Shown here piece by piece: positions 1-8,088 of a stretch of DNA of 64,000 nt (positions are counted from its first letter, which is position 1; every line of letters begins with the position of its first letter). Made by a program: the position numbers and the translations under genes. The notes under the pieces are model-generated. The model saw only the letters and a list, made by a program, of their open reading frames with translations, did no database searches and had not been told where the DNA came from. This DNA is from Aldehydirespirator sp965204415 (GTDB taxonomy: Bacteria > Actinomycetota > Acidimicrobiia > Acidimicrobiales > Aldehydirespiratoraceae), in NCBI GenBank assembly GCA_965204415.1, contig CBDBEL010000002.1, forward strand, positions 186,001-250,000, written 5' to 3'.

Positions 1-232
1 GCCGGTGCCGCCGCGGCCGTCGAGCGGTGCCGCGTCCATCCCGGCACCGTACCGGCACCGCGAACGGCGTGTTGCGCCAGCGCAACTGCTGATGCGTCGC
101 ACCCGGTCGACCGCTCACGGAATCGTGATCCCGGCGGACCGCTGTCCCGCCCAGGGGCATTCGGATCGAGGCTGCCGGGCACCGTGCCGGGGTAGCGTGG
201 CAGGTACCGATGGGGCCGCTCGCGAGGGCAGG

Positions 233-1975
233 ATGACGATGGCGTACACCGACGACGAGATTCGGCGCCAGCTTCGCCTCGGCGAGGACAGCGCTTGGGA
301 ATTCAAGAGCGTCGACTTCCGCAACAGTGACCCGGCGCGGCGCCAGCGTGACGGCTGGGCCGACGAGATTGCCGCCTTCGCCAATGCCCGGGGCGGCGTT
401 CTGCTGCTCGGTGTCACCGACGCAGGCGATGTGCCGGGAATGTCCCGCGACCAACTGGATGCGCTCGAGCGTCAGGTCATGGAGATCTGCACGAACTCGA
501 TCAAGCCGATGATCAGGATTGAGACGTACCGCAGGGAACTGGATGAGCGATCGTTCCTCCTTGTCTCGATTCCGGAAGGGGATGCGCAATACGACAGCCC
601 TGGCGGCAGCTTCGTGCGCGTCGGCAGCGCCAAACAACCCATGTCGCCCGACGAGCGGATGCGCTTGGCGCAACGGCGCGGCCAGGCTCGGTTCACCGGT
701 TTCGACGAGCAGACAGTGGTCCGTACGGGATTCTCAACCCTCGACAAGGAGCTGTGGAAACCCTTGCTCAGCGCTGAGGGCCTGCGCGACCCCCAGTTGG
801 GGCTCGAGAAGCTCGGACTGTTGCGCACCGACGGCCACGGCGCGGTTCTGGCCACCGTGGCAGGCATTCTGACGTGCACCCGGCAGCCCCGGGAGTTCCT
901 TCCGGGCGCAGAGGTCACCGCCGTTCGCTACACGGGCGCCGACAGGGCGTCCGGGCAGGTTGACGCACAGGACATCGCCGGTCCGATCAACGAGCAGATC
1001 GCCCAAGCACTTGCGTTCGCTGTGCGGAACATGCGCGTCGGAGCGCGCAAGGATCCTGCTCGCGTGAACTTGCCCGAATACAGCTCACGGGCAGTCTTCG
1101 AGGCTCTTGTGAACGCGGTCGTGCACCGCGACTACTCGATCCAGGGCAGCAGAATCCGGTTGTCGGTCTTCTCTGACCGCCTCGAGTTGAGATCACCGGG
1201 TGGGCTGCCGAATAACCTGACCGTCGAGAGCATGATGGAGCGGCAAGTGACCCGCAACCAGGTGCTCGCCTCGATCCTCGGCCGCATGAGCGTCGGTGAG
1301 ATCGAGGGTGCCGGCGGCCGGCAGTACTTTATGGAGCGGCGCGGCGACGGCGTCTCCATCATCCGCCGCGAGACCCGCGAGTTGTCGGGCAAGGACGCAC
1401 AGTTCCGATCCATCGATGATTCGGAGTTGTGCCTTGTTCTGCCCGCCGCGGAGGTCCACGCCGACCCGGCCACCGTTGTGGTCACGGTGCGAAGCGGGGG
1501 ATCGCCCCTCAGTGGCGCGGATGTGCTGACATTGTTCCCGAACAACACCTGGAAGCGGAGCCGCACCGACGGCGAGGGCGAGGCGCGCCTTGACCTGCAC
1601 TCGGTTCACCTGCCCATGACGGTGTTCGTGGCTCGTGAGGGTTGTGCCGCGCATGTAGAACGCGGTTGGCTGCCGATGGAACGAGCGCTCGCAGTCGAGT
1701 TGGCCCCCAAGGCCGGCGGCGGCTCGGTCGTGTTCGCAGAGTCGACCGGTCACGTGCCCGGTCTCGCTGGCCGGCTCAACCCGATTCTCGACACCAGCCA
1801 CAGGACGTACCTCTATGCCTCCAATATCGCCATCAACGGCGGACAGCAGCAGCCGGTCCCGTTCGTTCCGGGAGAGGAGGATCTGCACTTGATGGACGCT
1901 GACGGCAAGTCGTTGCTCGTAAGGGTCGCAGCCATTGCAGGACGGTCGTCGGTCCTCGACTACGGCCCCGCCTGA
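233..1975 (+). CDS. AlbA_2 DNA-binding and GHKL-like ATPase protein with C-terminal beta-sandwich
   Basis: Residues about 10-135 look like an AlbA_2 (Schlafen-type) putative DNA-binding domain: an acidic FKSVDF segment, then AAFANARGGVLLLGV. Residues about 280-380 resemble a histidine-kinase-type ATP-binding fold, with FEALVNAVVHRDYS and LRSPGGLP. Residues about 420-500 look like a carboxypeptidase-regulatory or Ig-like beta-sandwich. The last 80 residues (GRLNPILD, TYLYASNIAINGG) form a further beta-rich domain I cannot name. The reading frame stays open back to position 5, but the ATG at 233 follows GAGGGCAGG and begins the recognisable domain, giving 580 residues. Family members are usually called putative transcriptional regulators or ATP-binding proteins. 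A role in stress response or defence is inference only. Confidence 0.75.
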   Translation: MTMAYTDDEIRRQLRLGEDSAWEFKSVDFRNSDPARRQRDGWADEIAAFANARGGVLLLGVTDAGDVPGMSRDQLDALERQVMEICTNSIKPMIRIETYRRELDERSFLLVSIPEGDAQYDSPGGSFVRVGSAKQPMSPDERMRLAQRRGQARFTGFDEQTVVRTGFSTLDKELWKPLLSAEGLRDPQLGLEKLGLLRTDGHGAVLATVAGILTCTRQPREFLPGAEVTAVRYTGADRASGQVDAQDIAGPINEQIAQALAFAVRNMRVGARKDPARVNLPEYSSRAVFEALVNAVVHRDYSIQGSRIRLSVFSDRLELRSPGGLPNNLTVESMMERQVTRNQVLASILGRMSVGEIEGAGGRQYFMERRGDGVSIIRRETRELSGKDAQFRSIDDSELCLVLPAAEVHADPATVVVTVRSGGSPLSGADVLTLFPNNTWKRSRTDGEGEARLDLHSVHLPMTVFVAREGCAAHVERGWLPMERALAVELAPKAGGGSVVFAESTGHVPGLAGRLNPILDTSHRTYLYASNIAINGGQQQPVPFVPGEEDLHLMDADGKSLLVRVAAIAGRSSVLDYGPA

Positions 1976-2005
1976 GCCCGCATCCTCAGACGAAACCGTT
2001 GTGTC

Positions 2006-2386
2006 ATGATTGCGGGTCCAGCATCTGGCTCCCTCACGGTCATCGGCATCGACTGCGCTGCCCAGCCTGAGAATGTCGGGATCGCTCTAGGGCGTCGTTC
2101 CCGAGGCGTCACCCGTGTTGAGATGGTTCGTTCAGGCAAGCGGATGGGGTGGGACGGGCTCGTTGACCGCACGGCCGAGTTCATCGACGACGAAACCTCC
2201 AGCCCCACCCTGATTGCTCTCGACGCGCCTCTGGGCTGGCCGCAAGCATTAGCTGATGACGGTCAACCACTCGCTGGCGCGAAGCGGGCTCTGGCGCGCT
2301 TCGCGTCGACGGCCACCGCGGCAATAGGGCCCTGGATGAAGCCCAGTTCGCTGTCGTCGTCGACGCAGCCCTCCACCACTGCCTGA
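2006..2386 (+). pseudogene. truncated DUF429-like protein
   Basis: The first 80 residues fit the N-terminus of DUF429 proteins (predicted RNase H-fold nucleases): VIGIDCAAQPENVGIALG, then LIALDAPLGWPQAL. The family is usually more than 200 residues long. Here the similarity fades after about residue 85 and the frame ends at 126 with low-complexity sequence. A second plus-strand frame from about 2332 reads AQFAVVVDAALHHCL, which could be a remnant of the family C-terminus. An internal deletion plus frameshift would explain both. The ATG at 2006 has no clear ribosome site. Confidence 0.45.
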
Positions 2387-2548
2387 ACGACACGCATGCG
2401 GATGGCCATCACCCAGAACGCGGTCGCCGCCACAACCTGCAGCACCGACAGAAGGGATCCTGGTAGGTGGAGATGTCGATGCGGGAGATGTCGACGATGC
2501 GGCAGGGCTCGGAGCTGTAGTGGTGCCAGCAGCGGCCGTTTGGGTTGG

Positions 2549-2983
2549 CTACAGGATCGTGTCTGGCCGGTTTGCGAACGGGTTGATGACGGTCACGGGG
2601 TCGAGGCGCTGGCCGTCTTGGAGGTCTTCGGTAAGCAGATAGTCGCAGTCGGTGGCCTGCGCGGCGGCCACGATCAGACAGTCCCAATATGACAGGCCGA
2701 AGCGGTCTTCGACCGCGAACGCAGCCTCGACGAGCCTGGCGCTGATCGGCAGCGGCGCCCAGGCGCGCAGGTCGTCCACGTCGGCGCGGGCGTCGCGCAC
2801 CGCGAGGCCCGGAGTGAGTTTGCGGGTGACGGTGACGTAGTACTCGTTGAGGACCTGCACACTGGTACGGCCCAGCCGCGACTCCCACAGCGCAGACATC
2901 CACTCATGGGCGCGCTGTTGTTTGGCGGGCACCGACAGATCCCGCGCATACACCAACACGTTGGTGTCAACAAAGACGCCCAC
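2549..2983 (-). CDS. vapC: VapC-type PIN-domain toxin
   Basis: This 144-residue protein has the PIN ribonuclease layout: D6 in FVDTN, E47 in LNEYY, D101 in SYWDCLI and D120 in LLTED. These four acidic residues would bind the catalytic metal ions. VapC toxins are endoribonucleases that stop translation unless held by their antitoxin. The gene lies six bases downstream of a ribbon-helix-helix antitoxin gene on the same strand, the usual antitoxin-first order. The catalytic residues are complete, so I expect an active enzyme. Its RNA target cannot be read from the sequence. Confidence 0.88.
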   Translation of the reverse strand: MGVFVDTNVLVYARDLSVPAKQQRAHEWMSALWESRLGRTSVQVLNEYYVTVTRKLTPGLAVRDARADVDDLRAWAPLPISARLVEAAFAVEDRFGLSYWDCLIVAAAQATDCDYLLTEDLQDGQRLDPVTVINPFANRPDTIL

Positions 2984-2989
2984 TGCGTC

Positions 2990-3220
2990 TCAGCGTCGAT
3001 GGATCTCGTCGCGCCCGGGCAAAGGCCCGTCGCTTGACCTCAGCCGTTGGGCTGTGCGGCTGAGATAGGACCGCTGGGCCCGCTCGAAGTCCTCAGAACT
3101 CGTCATCCGCTCCCGAAGAACCTTGCCGACGAAGCGCGACACGCTCATGTCATTACATGCCGCCTCAACCCGAGCCCAGTGTGCGGTCTCCTCGTCCAAG
3201 CTCACCGTGACGTTCCTCAC
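2990..3220 (-). CDS. vapB: VapB-type ribbon-helix-helix antitoxin
   Basis: The 76-residue protein opens with RNVTVSLDEET, typical of a ribbon-helix-helix DNA-binding strand, followed by a helix (AHWARVEAACNDMSVSRFVGKVL). The charged C-terminal half would wrap the toxin encoded immediately downstream. The start is GTG at 3220. Palindromes just upstream (3225-3250) make good candidates for its own operator, since VapB proteins usually repress their operon together with VapC. Confidence 0.85.
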   Translation of the reverse strand: MRNVTVSLDEETAHWARVEAACNDMSVSRFVGKVLRERMTSSEDFERAQRSYLSRTAQRLRSSDGPLPGRDEIHRR

Positions 3221-3224
3221 AATC

Positions 3225-3250
3225 TCACGATATCAGTGACTTCGTGAAGT
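3225..3250 (-). promoter_or_regulatory. candidate VapB operator
   Basis: Two adjoining palindromes lie directly before the vapB start. One is TCAC-GATATCA-GTGA (3225-3239), with GATATC near its centre. The other is the 12-bp palindrome ACTTCGTGAAGT (3239-3250). Position and symmetry fit autoregulation by a dimeric ribbon-helix-helix protein. Confidence 0.45.
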
Positions 3251-3264
3251 CTGCAATCGGTAAG

Positions 3265-3400
3265 GACACCGCTGCGACGCGACAGGCTCTCGCCTATCCG
3301 CGTGGCCCCTGAGAGGCCGAGCGAGCAGGCATGCGAATTCGGTCCGTGCGGGTGAGGCCGTGGCCCGAGCGGCCCTCAGGTAGCAGCGAACAGGAGCGGC
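3265..3400 (+). repeat. dispersed repeat family A, rearranged copy 1
   Basis: Positions 3265-3310 match the right half of the family A element (gacaccgctgcgacgcgac, then ctcgcctatccgcgtggcc). Positions 3311-3400 match the left and central part (gaggccgtggcccgagcgg, then cagcgaacaggagcgg). The halves are in the opposite order from the full copies near 22.8, 24.9 and 26.6 kb, so this looks like two partial copies joined head to tail. It fills the gap between vapB and tRNA-Ser, in which I see no gene. Confidence 0.75.
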
Positions 3401-3465
3401 AGAGACCCCGTCCCCTGTTGATGTGCTTGCGCCTACCCCCGCACTGTCTCAGTTGCGATCTTGCG

Positions 3466-3550
3466 CGGAGGGTATGGGATTTGAACCCATGGAGGCTCTC
3501 GCCTCACACGCTTTCCAAGCGTGCCCATTCGGCCGCTCTGGCAACCCTCC
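3466..3550 (-). tRNA. tRNA-Ser (GGA)
   Basis: Read on the minus strand, the acceptor arm GGAGGGT pairs with ACCCTCC. The anticodon loop CTTGGAAAG carries GGA, and a T-arm with GGTTCAAATCC is present. The long variable arm (GTGAGGCGAGAGCCTCC) is typical of serine tRNA. The discriminator base is G and CCA is not encoded. It lies beside the SRP RNA gene and dnaX. Confidence 0.95.
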
Positions 3551-3652
3551 CCGATCCCGTGCGATCGAGCTGAGACCGGCGAGTCCCAGCCCCGGCGCAG
3601 CGGGTACGGACCCGCGAGGGTATCGTGTGCGCACCAGCGCCCGTTTCGGGGT

Positions 3653-3758
3653 GTGACGGCCGGGTCCTGTGCAACGGGCGCCTGTGAACCGGGTCAGGGC
3701 CGGAAGGCAGCAGCTCTCAGCAGTACCGCCCGGGTGCCGCAGACCGCCTGGCCGTCAC
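3653..3758 (+). ncRNA. ffs: signal recognition particle RNA (small bacterial type)
   Basis: The universally conserved apical region is present: a GGTCAGGGCCGGAAGG core followed by CAGCAG. Flanking strands pair into one long hairpin, with GTGACGGCC at 3653-3661 matching GGCCGTCAC at 3750-3758. The size of about 106 nt fits the short bacterial SRP RNA, which binds Ffh to target membrane proteins. Its position just before dnaX is common in actinobacteria. Confidence 0.93.
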
Positions 3759-3842
3759 TCCCGGGAACGGGCGTCGGCGCGCCCGTAAGGCGAGCACCCT
3801 CACGAGTTGGCCGCGAACGGGCGGGCTGTCGGAGTCCACGTC

Positions 3843-3848
3843 TAGAGT
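3843..3848 (+). promoter_or_regulatory. -10 box for leaderless dnaX
   Basis: TAGAGT sits 8 nt before the GTG at 3857 and there is no ribosome site. This matches the TANNNT-N6-9-start pattern seen at many genes in this window and supports the chosen dnaX start. Confidence 0.55.
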
Positions 3849-3856
3849 CCAAGTCG

Positions 3857-6145
3857 GTGGCCTACCAGTCTCTCTACCGCCGCTACCGGCCCCAGAAGTT
3901 CAGCCAGATCAAGGGCCAGGACCACGTCGTGCGGGCCCTGCACACCGCGGTGCGCGAGAACACTGTCGGCCACGCCTACCTGCTGCACGGACCGCGGGGC
4001 AGCGGCAAGACCTCCACCGCCCGGGTGCTGGCCAAGGCGCTCAACTGCACCGACCTCGGCGACGACGGCGAGCCGTGCTGCGTCTGCGAGTCGTGCATGT
4101 CGATCCAACAGGGCCGTTCGTTCGACCTCCAGGAGCTCGACGCGGCCTCCAACAACAAGGTCGACGACATGCGGGCCCTGCTGGAGCGGGTCAACCTGGC
4201 CTCGCCGGGCCGGGCCAAGGTGTACCTGCTCGACGAGGTCCACATGCTCACCGCCGGCGCCGAGAACGCGCTGCTCAAGACCCTCGAGGAGCCGCCCGCC
4301 CACGTGACCTGGGTGCTGGCCACGACCGAGCCCCACAAGGTGGTGCAGACCATCCGGAGCCGCTGCCAGGTCTTCGAGCTGGGGCTGGTCTCCTCCGACA
4401 TCATGGCGGACCACCTCCGCTACGTCGTCGCCGATGCCGGACTCGACGCCGACGACGAGGCCATCGACCATGCGGTGGCTGCCGGCGGGGGCTCGGTGCG
4501 CGACACGCTCACCGCGCTCGAGCGGGTGGTGGCCGGCGGCGGGACAGCCGACCTCGACGCCTCGACCGACGCCATCCTCGCCGCCATCGCCGAGGGCGAC
4601 CGGGCCGGCGCGCTCTCGGCGGTGGGAGACGCCGTCGGCAGGGGACGCGATCCCCGAACCATCGGCGAGATGGCCCTGGCCGGGCTGCGCGACGCCTTCC
4701 TCACCAGGATGGGAGACCCGCCCGACCGCCTGTCCGAGCATGAGCGGGCCAGAGCCGCGGACCTCGCCGGCCGCATGGCGCCCGCGGCTATTACCCGGTC
4801 GCTCGAGACGCTGGGCCGGGCCCTCATCGACATGCGGCAGGCCCCCGATCCCCGGATCGATATCGAGGTGGCCCTGGTCCGGCTCTGCCAGCCCGACGAG
4901 GACCGGTCTCTGGAAGCGCTGGCCCAGCGGGTGCGCCAGCTGGAGGCCCGCCTTGACGGCCCGGCCGGCTCCGCGCCGCCGGCTGCAGGCCCTGCCGCGG
5001 CCCGACCGGACCCGCCAGCGGTGCCCGCTCCCGCGCCAGCCTCTGCCGGTGGTCGCGCCGCGGCGGCTCGTGAGGCCCACTCGGAGCAGCGGACTTCGGC
5101 GCCCGCTCCCGCGCCAGCTCCTGCTAGTGGTCGCGCCGCGGCGGCCCGTGGCGCCCTGTCGGAGCAGCGGGCTGCGGCAGCCGCGGTCCCGCCCGCGCCC
5201 GCTCCCGCGCCAGCCTCTGCCGGTGGCCGCGCCTCCGCCGCCCGCCGGGCCCTTGAGGAGCAGCGGGCCTCGGCAGCCCCAGGGCCGGCGCCGCCCGCAT
5301 TCGCGCCTGTCACCGCCGGTGACCCTGCGCCCTCGGCGCCGCCGCCGGTGCCCACACCCGACCTGGCTTCGATGCGGCCGCGCAGCCCGACCGAGGTGGT
5401 GGAGCTGGCCCGCAGACACCTGTCGCTGGAGCGGCCGTTCGTGGTGGCCAGGGCCATTGAGCTGGAACCGGACCAGGACCGTCGGCGTGATCCGGCCCAG
5501 CTCCAGGCGCTGTGGCAGGACCTGCTGCAACATGCGCGCAACGTCCCTGCCGAGCCGCCACCGGCCGTAGCGTCGCCGTCGGCTCCCGGGGAGTCGGCAT
5601 CGGCATCGGCGTCGTTGTCGGGCTCCGTGGATCCGGCGTCGGCATCGCCGCCGGCCGGAGCGCCCGGGACGGACACGCAGGTGGCAAAGCCTCAGGACCG
5701 GCTGGAGCCAGCGTCATTGCCTCAGGACCGGCTGGAGCCAGCGTCATTGCCTCAGGACCGGCCGGCACCGCAGTCGGGGTTGCCGGCACCGGCAGGGCCG
5801 ACGGCCGGCGCGGATGCTGCGGTGTCGTTGCCGCGGGACGAGCCGGCGCCGGGGGACCGGTCGACGCCGCAGCCTGAGGCGCGGTCATTGCCTCAGGACC
5901 GGCCGGCACCGCAGTCGGGGGTGGCGTCGCAGTCAGGGCCGTCGCCGCCGGCCGAACCGGACTACGGGCTGGCGCCGCCCGACCTCAACGACGAGATGGC
6001 CGGCTTCGACCCCGCGGAACTCGACGCCCTCGAAGAGGCGCCCAGCCACGCCCACGACATCGAGCAGAAGATCAAGTCGGTCTTCCCCGGTACCGAATTC
6101 GCGGTGCTGCCCGACCCCGACGACGAGGCCGAGAGCGAGAGGTAG
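3857..6145 (+). CDS. dnaX: DNA polymerase III subunit gamma/tau
   Basis: DnaX is the clamp-loader ATPase of the replicative polymerase. The 762-residue protein has a Walker A loop GPRGSGKT (residues 45-52), a cysteine cluster typical of the DnaX zinc module (C64, C74, C77, C80) and Walker B LLDEVHM (124-130). The AAA+ core ends near residue 360. A long proline- and alanine-rich region with internal repeats follows, then an acidic segment near the end. The frame is open upstream to 3521, but that part overlaps the SRP RNA. GTG at 3857 gives the canonical AYQSLYRRYRP start. recR follows after 13 bases, the usual dnaX-recR pairing. Confidence 0.95.
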   Translation: MAYQSLYRRYRPQKFSQIKGQDHVVRALHTAVRENTVGHAYLLHGPRGSGKTSTARVLAKALNCTDLGDDGEPCCVCESCMSIQQGRSFDLQELDAASNNKVDDMRALLERVNLASPGRAKVYLLDEVHMLTAGAENALLKTLEEPPAHVTWVLATTEPHKVVQTIRSRCQVFELGLVSSDIMADHLRYVVADAGLDADDEAIDHAVAAGGGSVRDTLTALERVVAGGGTADLDASTDAILAAIAEGDRAGALSAVGDAVGRGRDPRTIGEMALAGLRDAFLTRMGDPPDRLSEHERARAADLAGRMAPAAITRSLETLGRALIDMRQAPDPRIDIEVALVRLCQPDEDRSLEALAQRVRQLEARLDGPAGSAPPAAGPAAARPDPPAVPAPAPASAGGRAAAAREAHSEQRTSAPAPAPAPASGRAAAARGALSEQRAAAAAVPPAPAPAPASAGGRASAARRALEEQRASAAPGPAPPAFAPVTAGDPAPSAPPPVPTPDLASMRPRSPTEVVELARRHLSLERPFVVARAIELEPDQDRRRDPAQLQALWQDLLQHARNVPAEPPPAVASPSAPGESASASASLSGSVDPASASPPAGAPGTDTQVAKPQDRLEPASLPQDRLEPASLPQDRPAPQSGLPAPAGPTAGADAAVSLPRDEPAPGDRSTPQPEARSLPQDRPAPQSGVASQSGPSPPAEPDYGLAPPDLNDEMAGFDPAELDALEEAPSHAHDIEQKIKSVFPGTEFAVLPDPDDEAESER
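5691..5750 (+). repeat. 30-bp tandem repeat in dnaX
   Basis: Two identical 30-bp units (starting ctcaggaccggctggagcca) occupy 5691-5720 and 5721-5750. Related partial units begin at 5751 and 5892. They encode LPQDR-type decapeptides in the disordered tail of DnaX. A longer degenerate repeat (APAPAS, GGRAAAAR) lies at about 5030-5270. Confidence 0.85.
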
Positions 6146-6158
6146 TGCGAGGGACAGC

Positions 6159-6767
6159 GTGAGCTACTCCAGCGCGGTTCAGGAGCTCATCGATCAGCTG
6201 GGACGGCTGCCCGGCATCGGCCCCAAGTCGGCCCAGCGGGTGGCGTTCCACCTGCTGAAGGTGCCGGCCGAGGACGCCAACCGGCTGGCCCGGGCCATCT
6301 CCGACGCCAAGGAGAAGGTGTCGTACTGTCCCCGCTGCTTCAACCTGTCCGAGCAGGGCGGCGAGTGCGTGGTGTGCCGGGACCCCAAGCGGGAGCCGCG
6401 GTTCGTCTGCGTGGTCGAGGACGCCCAGGACGTGGTGGCCGTCGAGCGCACCGGCGAGTTCCATGGCCGCTACCACGTGTTGCAGGGAGCGTTCAGCCCG
6501 ATCGACGGAGTGGGGGTCGATCAGCTCCGCATCAAGGAGTTGCTGGCCCGGGTGTCCGAGGAGGACATCGAGGAGGTGATCGTGGCCACCAACCCCAACC
6601 TGGAGGGCGAGGCGACTGCGATGCTGATCCACCGGTACCTGAAGCCCGCGGGCGTGCGGGTGACCCGCATCGCCAGCGGACTGCCGGTGGGCGGCGACCT
6701 CGAGTACGCCGACGAGCTCACCCTCGGTCGGGCCTTCGAGGGCCGGCGGTCGCTCGAGGAGGCCTGA
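6159..6767 (+). CDS. recR: recombination mediator RecR
   Basis: RecR works with RecO and RecF to load RecA at single-stranded gaps. The 202-residue protein has an N-terminal helix-hairpin-helix (LPGIGPKSAQR, residues 17-27), a C4 zinc finger (C57, C60, C70, C73) and a Toprim domain (VVEDAQDVVAVE, NPNLEGEATA). Length and order match the family. GTG at 6159 gives SYSSAVQELIDQLGRLPGIG, the normal start. It follows dnaX by 13 bases and is probably co-transcribed. Confidence 0.95.
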   Translation: MSYSSAVQELIDQLGRLPGIGPKSAQRVAFHLLKVPAEDANRLARAISDAKEKVSYCPRCFNLSEQGGECVVCRDPKREPRFVCVVEDAQDVVAVERTGEFHGRYHVLQGAFSPIDGVGVDQLRIKELLARVSEEDIEEVIVATNPNLEGEATAMLIHRYLKPAGVRVTRIASGLPVGGDLEYADELTLGRAFEGRRSLEEA

Positions 6768-6797
6768 CGCTTCGAGCACCGGGCGGCGACAACTCGA

Positions 6798-6803
6798 TAG
6801 ATT
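6798..6803 (+). promoter_or_regulatory. -10 box for leaderless epimerase gene
   Basis: TAGATT ends six bases before the ATG at 6810, with no ribosome site between. It fits the leaderless pattern of this genome. Confidence 0.5.
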
Positions 6804-6809
6804 GCCGCG

Positions 6810-7208
6810 ATGCTTACCGAGATCGACCACGTGGCCATTGCAGTCCGCGACCTGGATGCCGCGATCGCCTGGTACCGGGACGCTCTCGGCGCTGAGGTCG
6901 AGCACCGCGAGACGGCGGAACACGACGGCGTGGAGGAGGCCCTGCTGGCGGTGGCCGACAGCTACGTGCAGCTGATAACCGCCACCCGCGACGACTCTCC
7001 GGTGGCCAGGTTCCTCGAGAGGCGGGGCGAGGGCCTGCACCACATCGGCTACCGGGTGCAGGACTGCGCGGCCGCGCTCCAGCGGATGGTGCAGGCCGGG
7101 GCGACGCCCATCGACGAGGCGCCAAGGCCGGGCAGCCGCAACACCACCATCGCGTTCATCCACCCCAAGGGATCCTTCGGCACCCTGATCGAGTTGGTCG
7201 AGGAGTAG
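6810..7208 (+). CDS. mce: methylmalonyl-CoA epimerase
   Basis: The 132-residue protein belongs to the glyoxalase/VOC fold. H7 in IDHVAIAV and H76 in GLHHIGYRV are likely metal ligands. PKGSFGTLIEL at the C-terminus carries the last conserved segment of methylmalonyl-CoA epimerases. It would interconvert the two methylmalonyl-CoA stereoisomers between propionyl-CoA carboxylase and the mutase. A carboxylase beta subunit is encoded at 18.6 kb. A leaderless promoter precedes it, and the exonuclease gene follows after 13 bases. Confidence 0.88.
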   Translation: MLTEIDHVAIAVRDLDAAIAWYRDALGAEVEHRETAEHDGVEEALLAVADSYVQLITATRDDSPVARFLERRGEGLHHIGYRVQDCAAALQRMVQAGATPIDEAPRPGSRNTTIAFIHPKGSFGTLIELVEE

Positions 7209-7221
7209 CGGGGCGAGCGCC

Positions 7222-8088
7222 GTGCGGGTGCACCTGATCGACGGCACCTACGAGCTGTTCCGCTTCCATTACGCCAAGTCGAACCGCGATCCGCGCCGGG
7301 GCGCGCAGCGGGGCGTGCTCAACTCGATGCTCGACCTGGTCGCCGGGGGCGCCACCCACATCGGCATCGCCACCGACCATGTGATCGAGTCGTTCCGCAA
7401 CGAGATGCTGGCGGGCTACAAGGACGGCAGCGGCGTGGACCCCGACCTCAAAGCGCAGTTCCCGGAAGTGGAGGAGCTGCTGGAGCTGGCCGGCTTCACG
7501 GTGTGGCCCCAGATCGAGCACGAGGCCGACGACGGGCTGGCGTCGGCCGCGGCGGTGGCCGCCGACGACCCCCGCGTGGAGCAGGTCCTGATCTGCACAC
7601 CCGACAAGGACCTGGCCCAGTGCGTGACCGCCGACAGCCGGGTGGTGCAGTACGACCGGCGCCAGCGGGTGCTGTACGACCACGCCGGCGTGATCGACAA
7701 GTTCGGAGTCCCTCCCGCGTCGATCCCCGACTACCTGGGTCTGGTGGGCGACTCCGCCGACGGGTTCCCGGGACTGCCGGGCTGGGGAGCCAAGTCGGCG
7801 GCCACCCTCCTAGCCCGGTACGGCCACATCAGCGCCATCCCCTTCGACTGCTCGCAGTGGGACGTGCAGGTCCGGTCGGCCCCCAAGCTGGCCGCGGCCC
7901 TGCGGGACGGCTTCGAGGAAGCGCTCCTTTACCGCCGCATCGCCACCGTGGAGTTGGGCGCCCCCGTGTCGGCCACCGTCGACGACATGGAGTGGCGCGG
8001 GCCTCGACCGGGCCTCGACGAGCGGTGCGCCTCCCTGGGCGCCGAGCGCCTCGCCGCCCGGGCCCGCCAACTCGCCTCCGCGGGCTAG
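7222..8088 (+). CDS. 5'-3' exonuclease (FEN-like)
   Basis: This 288-residue protein resembles the 5'-3' exonuclease domain of DNA polymerase I but has no polymerase part. HLIDGTYELFR is the N-terminal metal-binding strand. CTPDKDLAQ supplies conserved acidic residues, and GLVGDSADGFPGLPGWGAKSAATLL is the helix-hairpin-helix region with the GD metal site. Such proteins remove flaps or RNA primers. The start is GTG at 7222. It overlaps the convergent ligase gene by four bases (ctag), so both stop codons share sequence. The shared DNA-repair theme may be meaningful. Confidence 0.85.
   Translation: MRVHLIDGTYELFRFHYAKSNRDPRRGAQRGVLNSMLDLVAGGATHIGIATDHVIESFRNEMLAGYKDGSGVDPDLKAQFPEVEELLELAGFTVWPQIEHEADDGLASAAAVAADDPRVEQVLICTPDKDLAQCVTADSRVVQYDRRQRVLYDHAGVIDKFGVPPASIPDYLGLVGDSADGFPGLPGWGAKSAATLLARYGHISAIPFDCSQWDVQVRSAPKLAAALRDGFEEALLYRRIATVELGAPVSATVDDMEWRGPRPGLDERCASLGAERLAARARQLASAG

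Noticed and set aside
3842..5533. Long minus-strand open frame opposite dnaX (563 codons)
   Set aside because: It is the shadow of a high-GC gene: the opposite strand encodes a textbook DnaX with all motifs, and the antisense product has no domain character.
5691..5910. Regularly spaced repeats suggestive of a CRISPR array
   Set aside because: The units are contiguous or irregular, in frame in dnaX, and lack unique spacers; they are coding tandem repeats.
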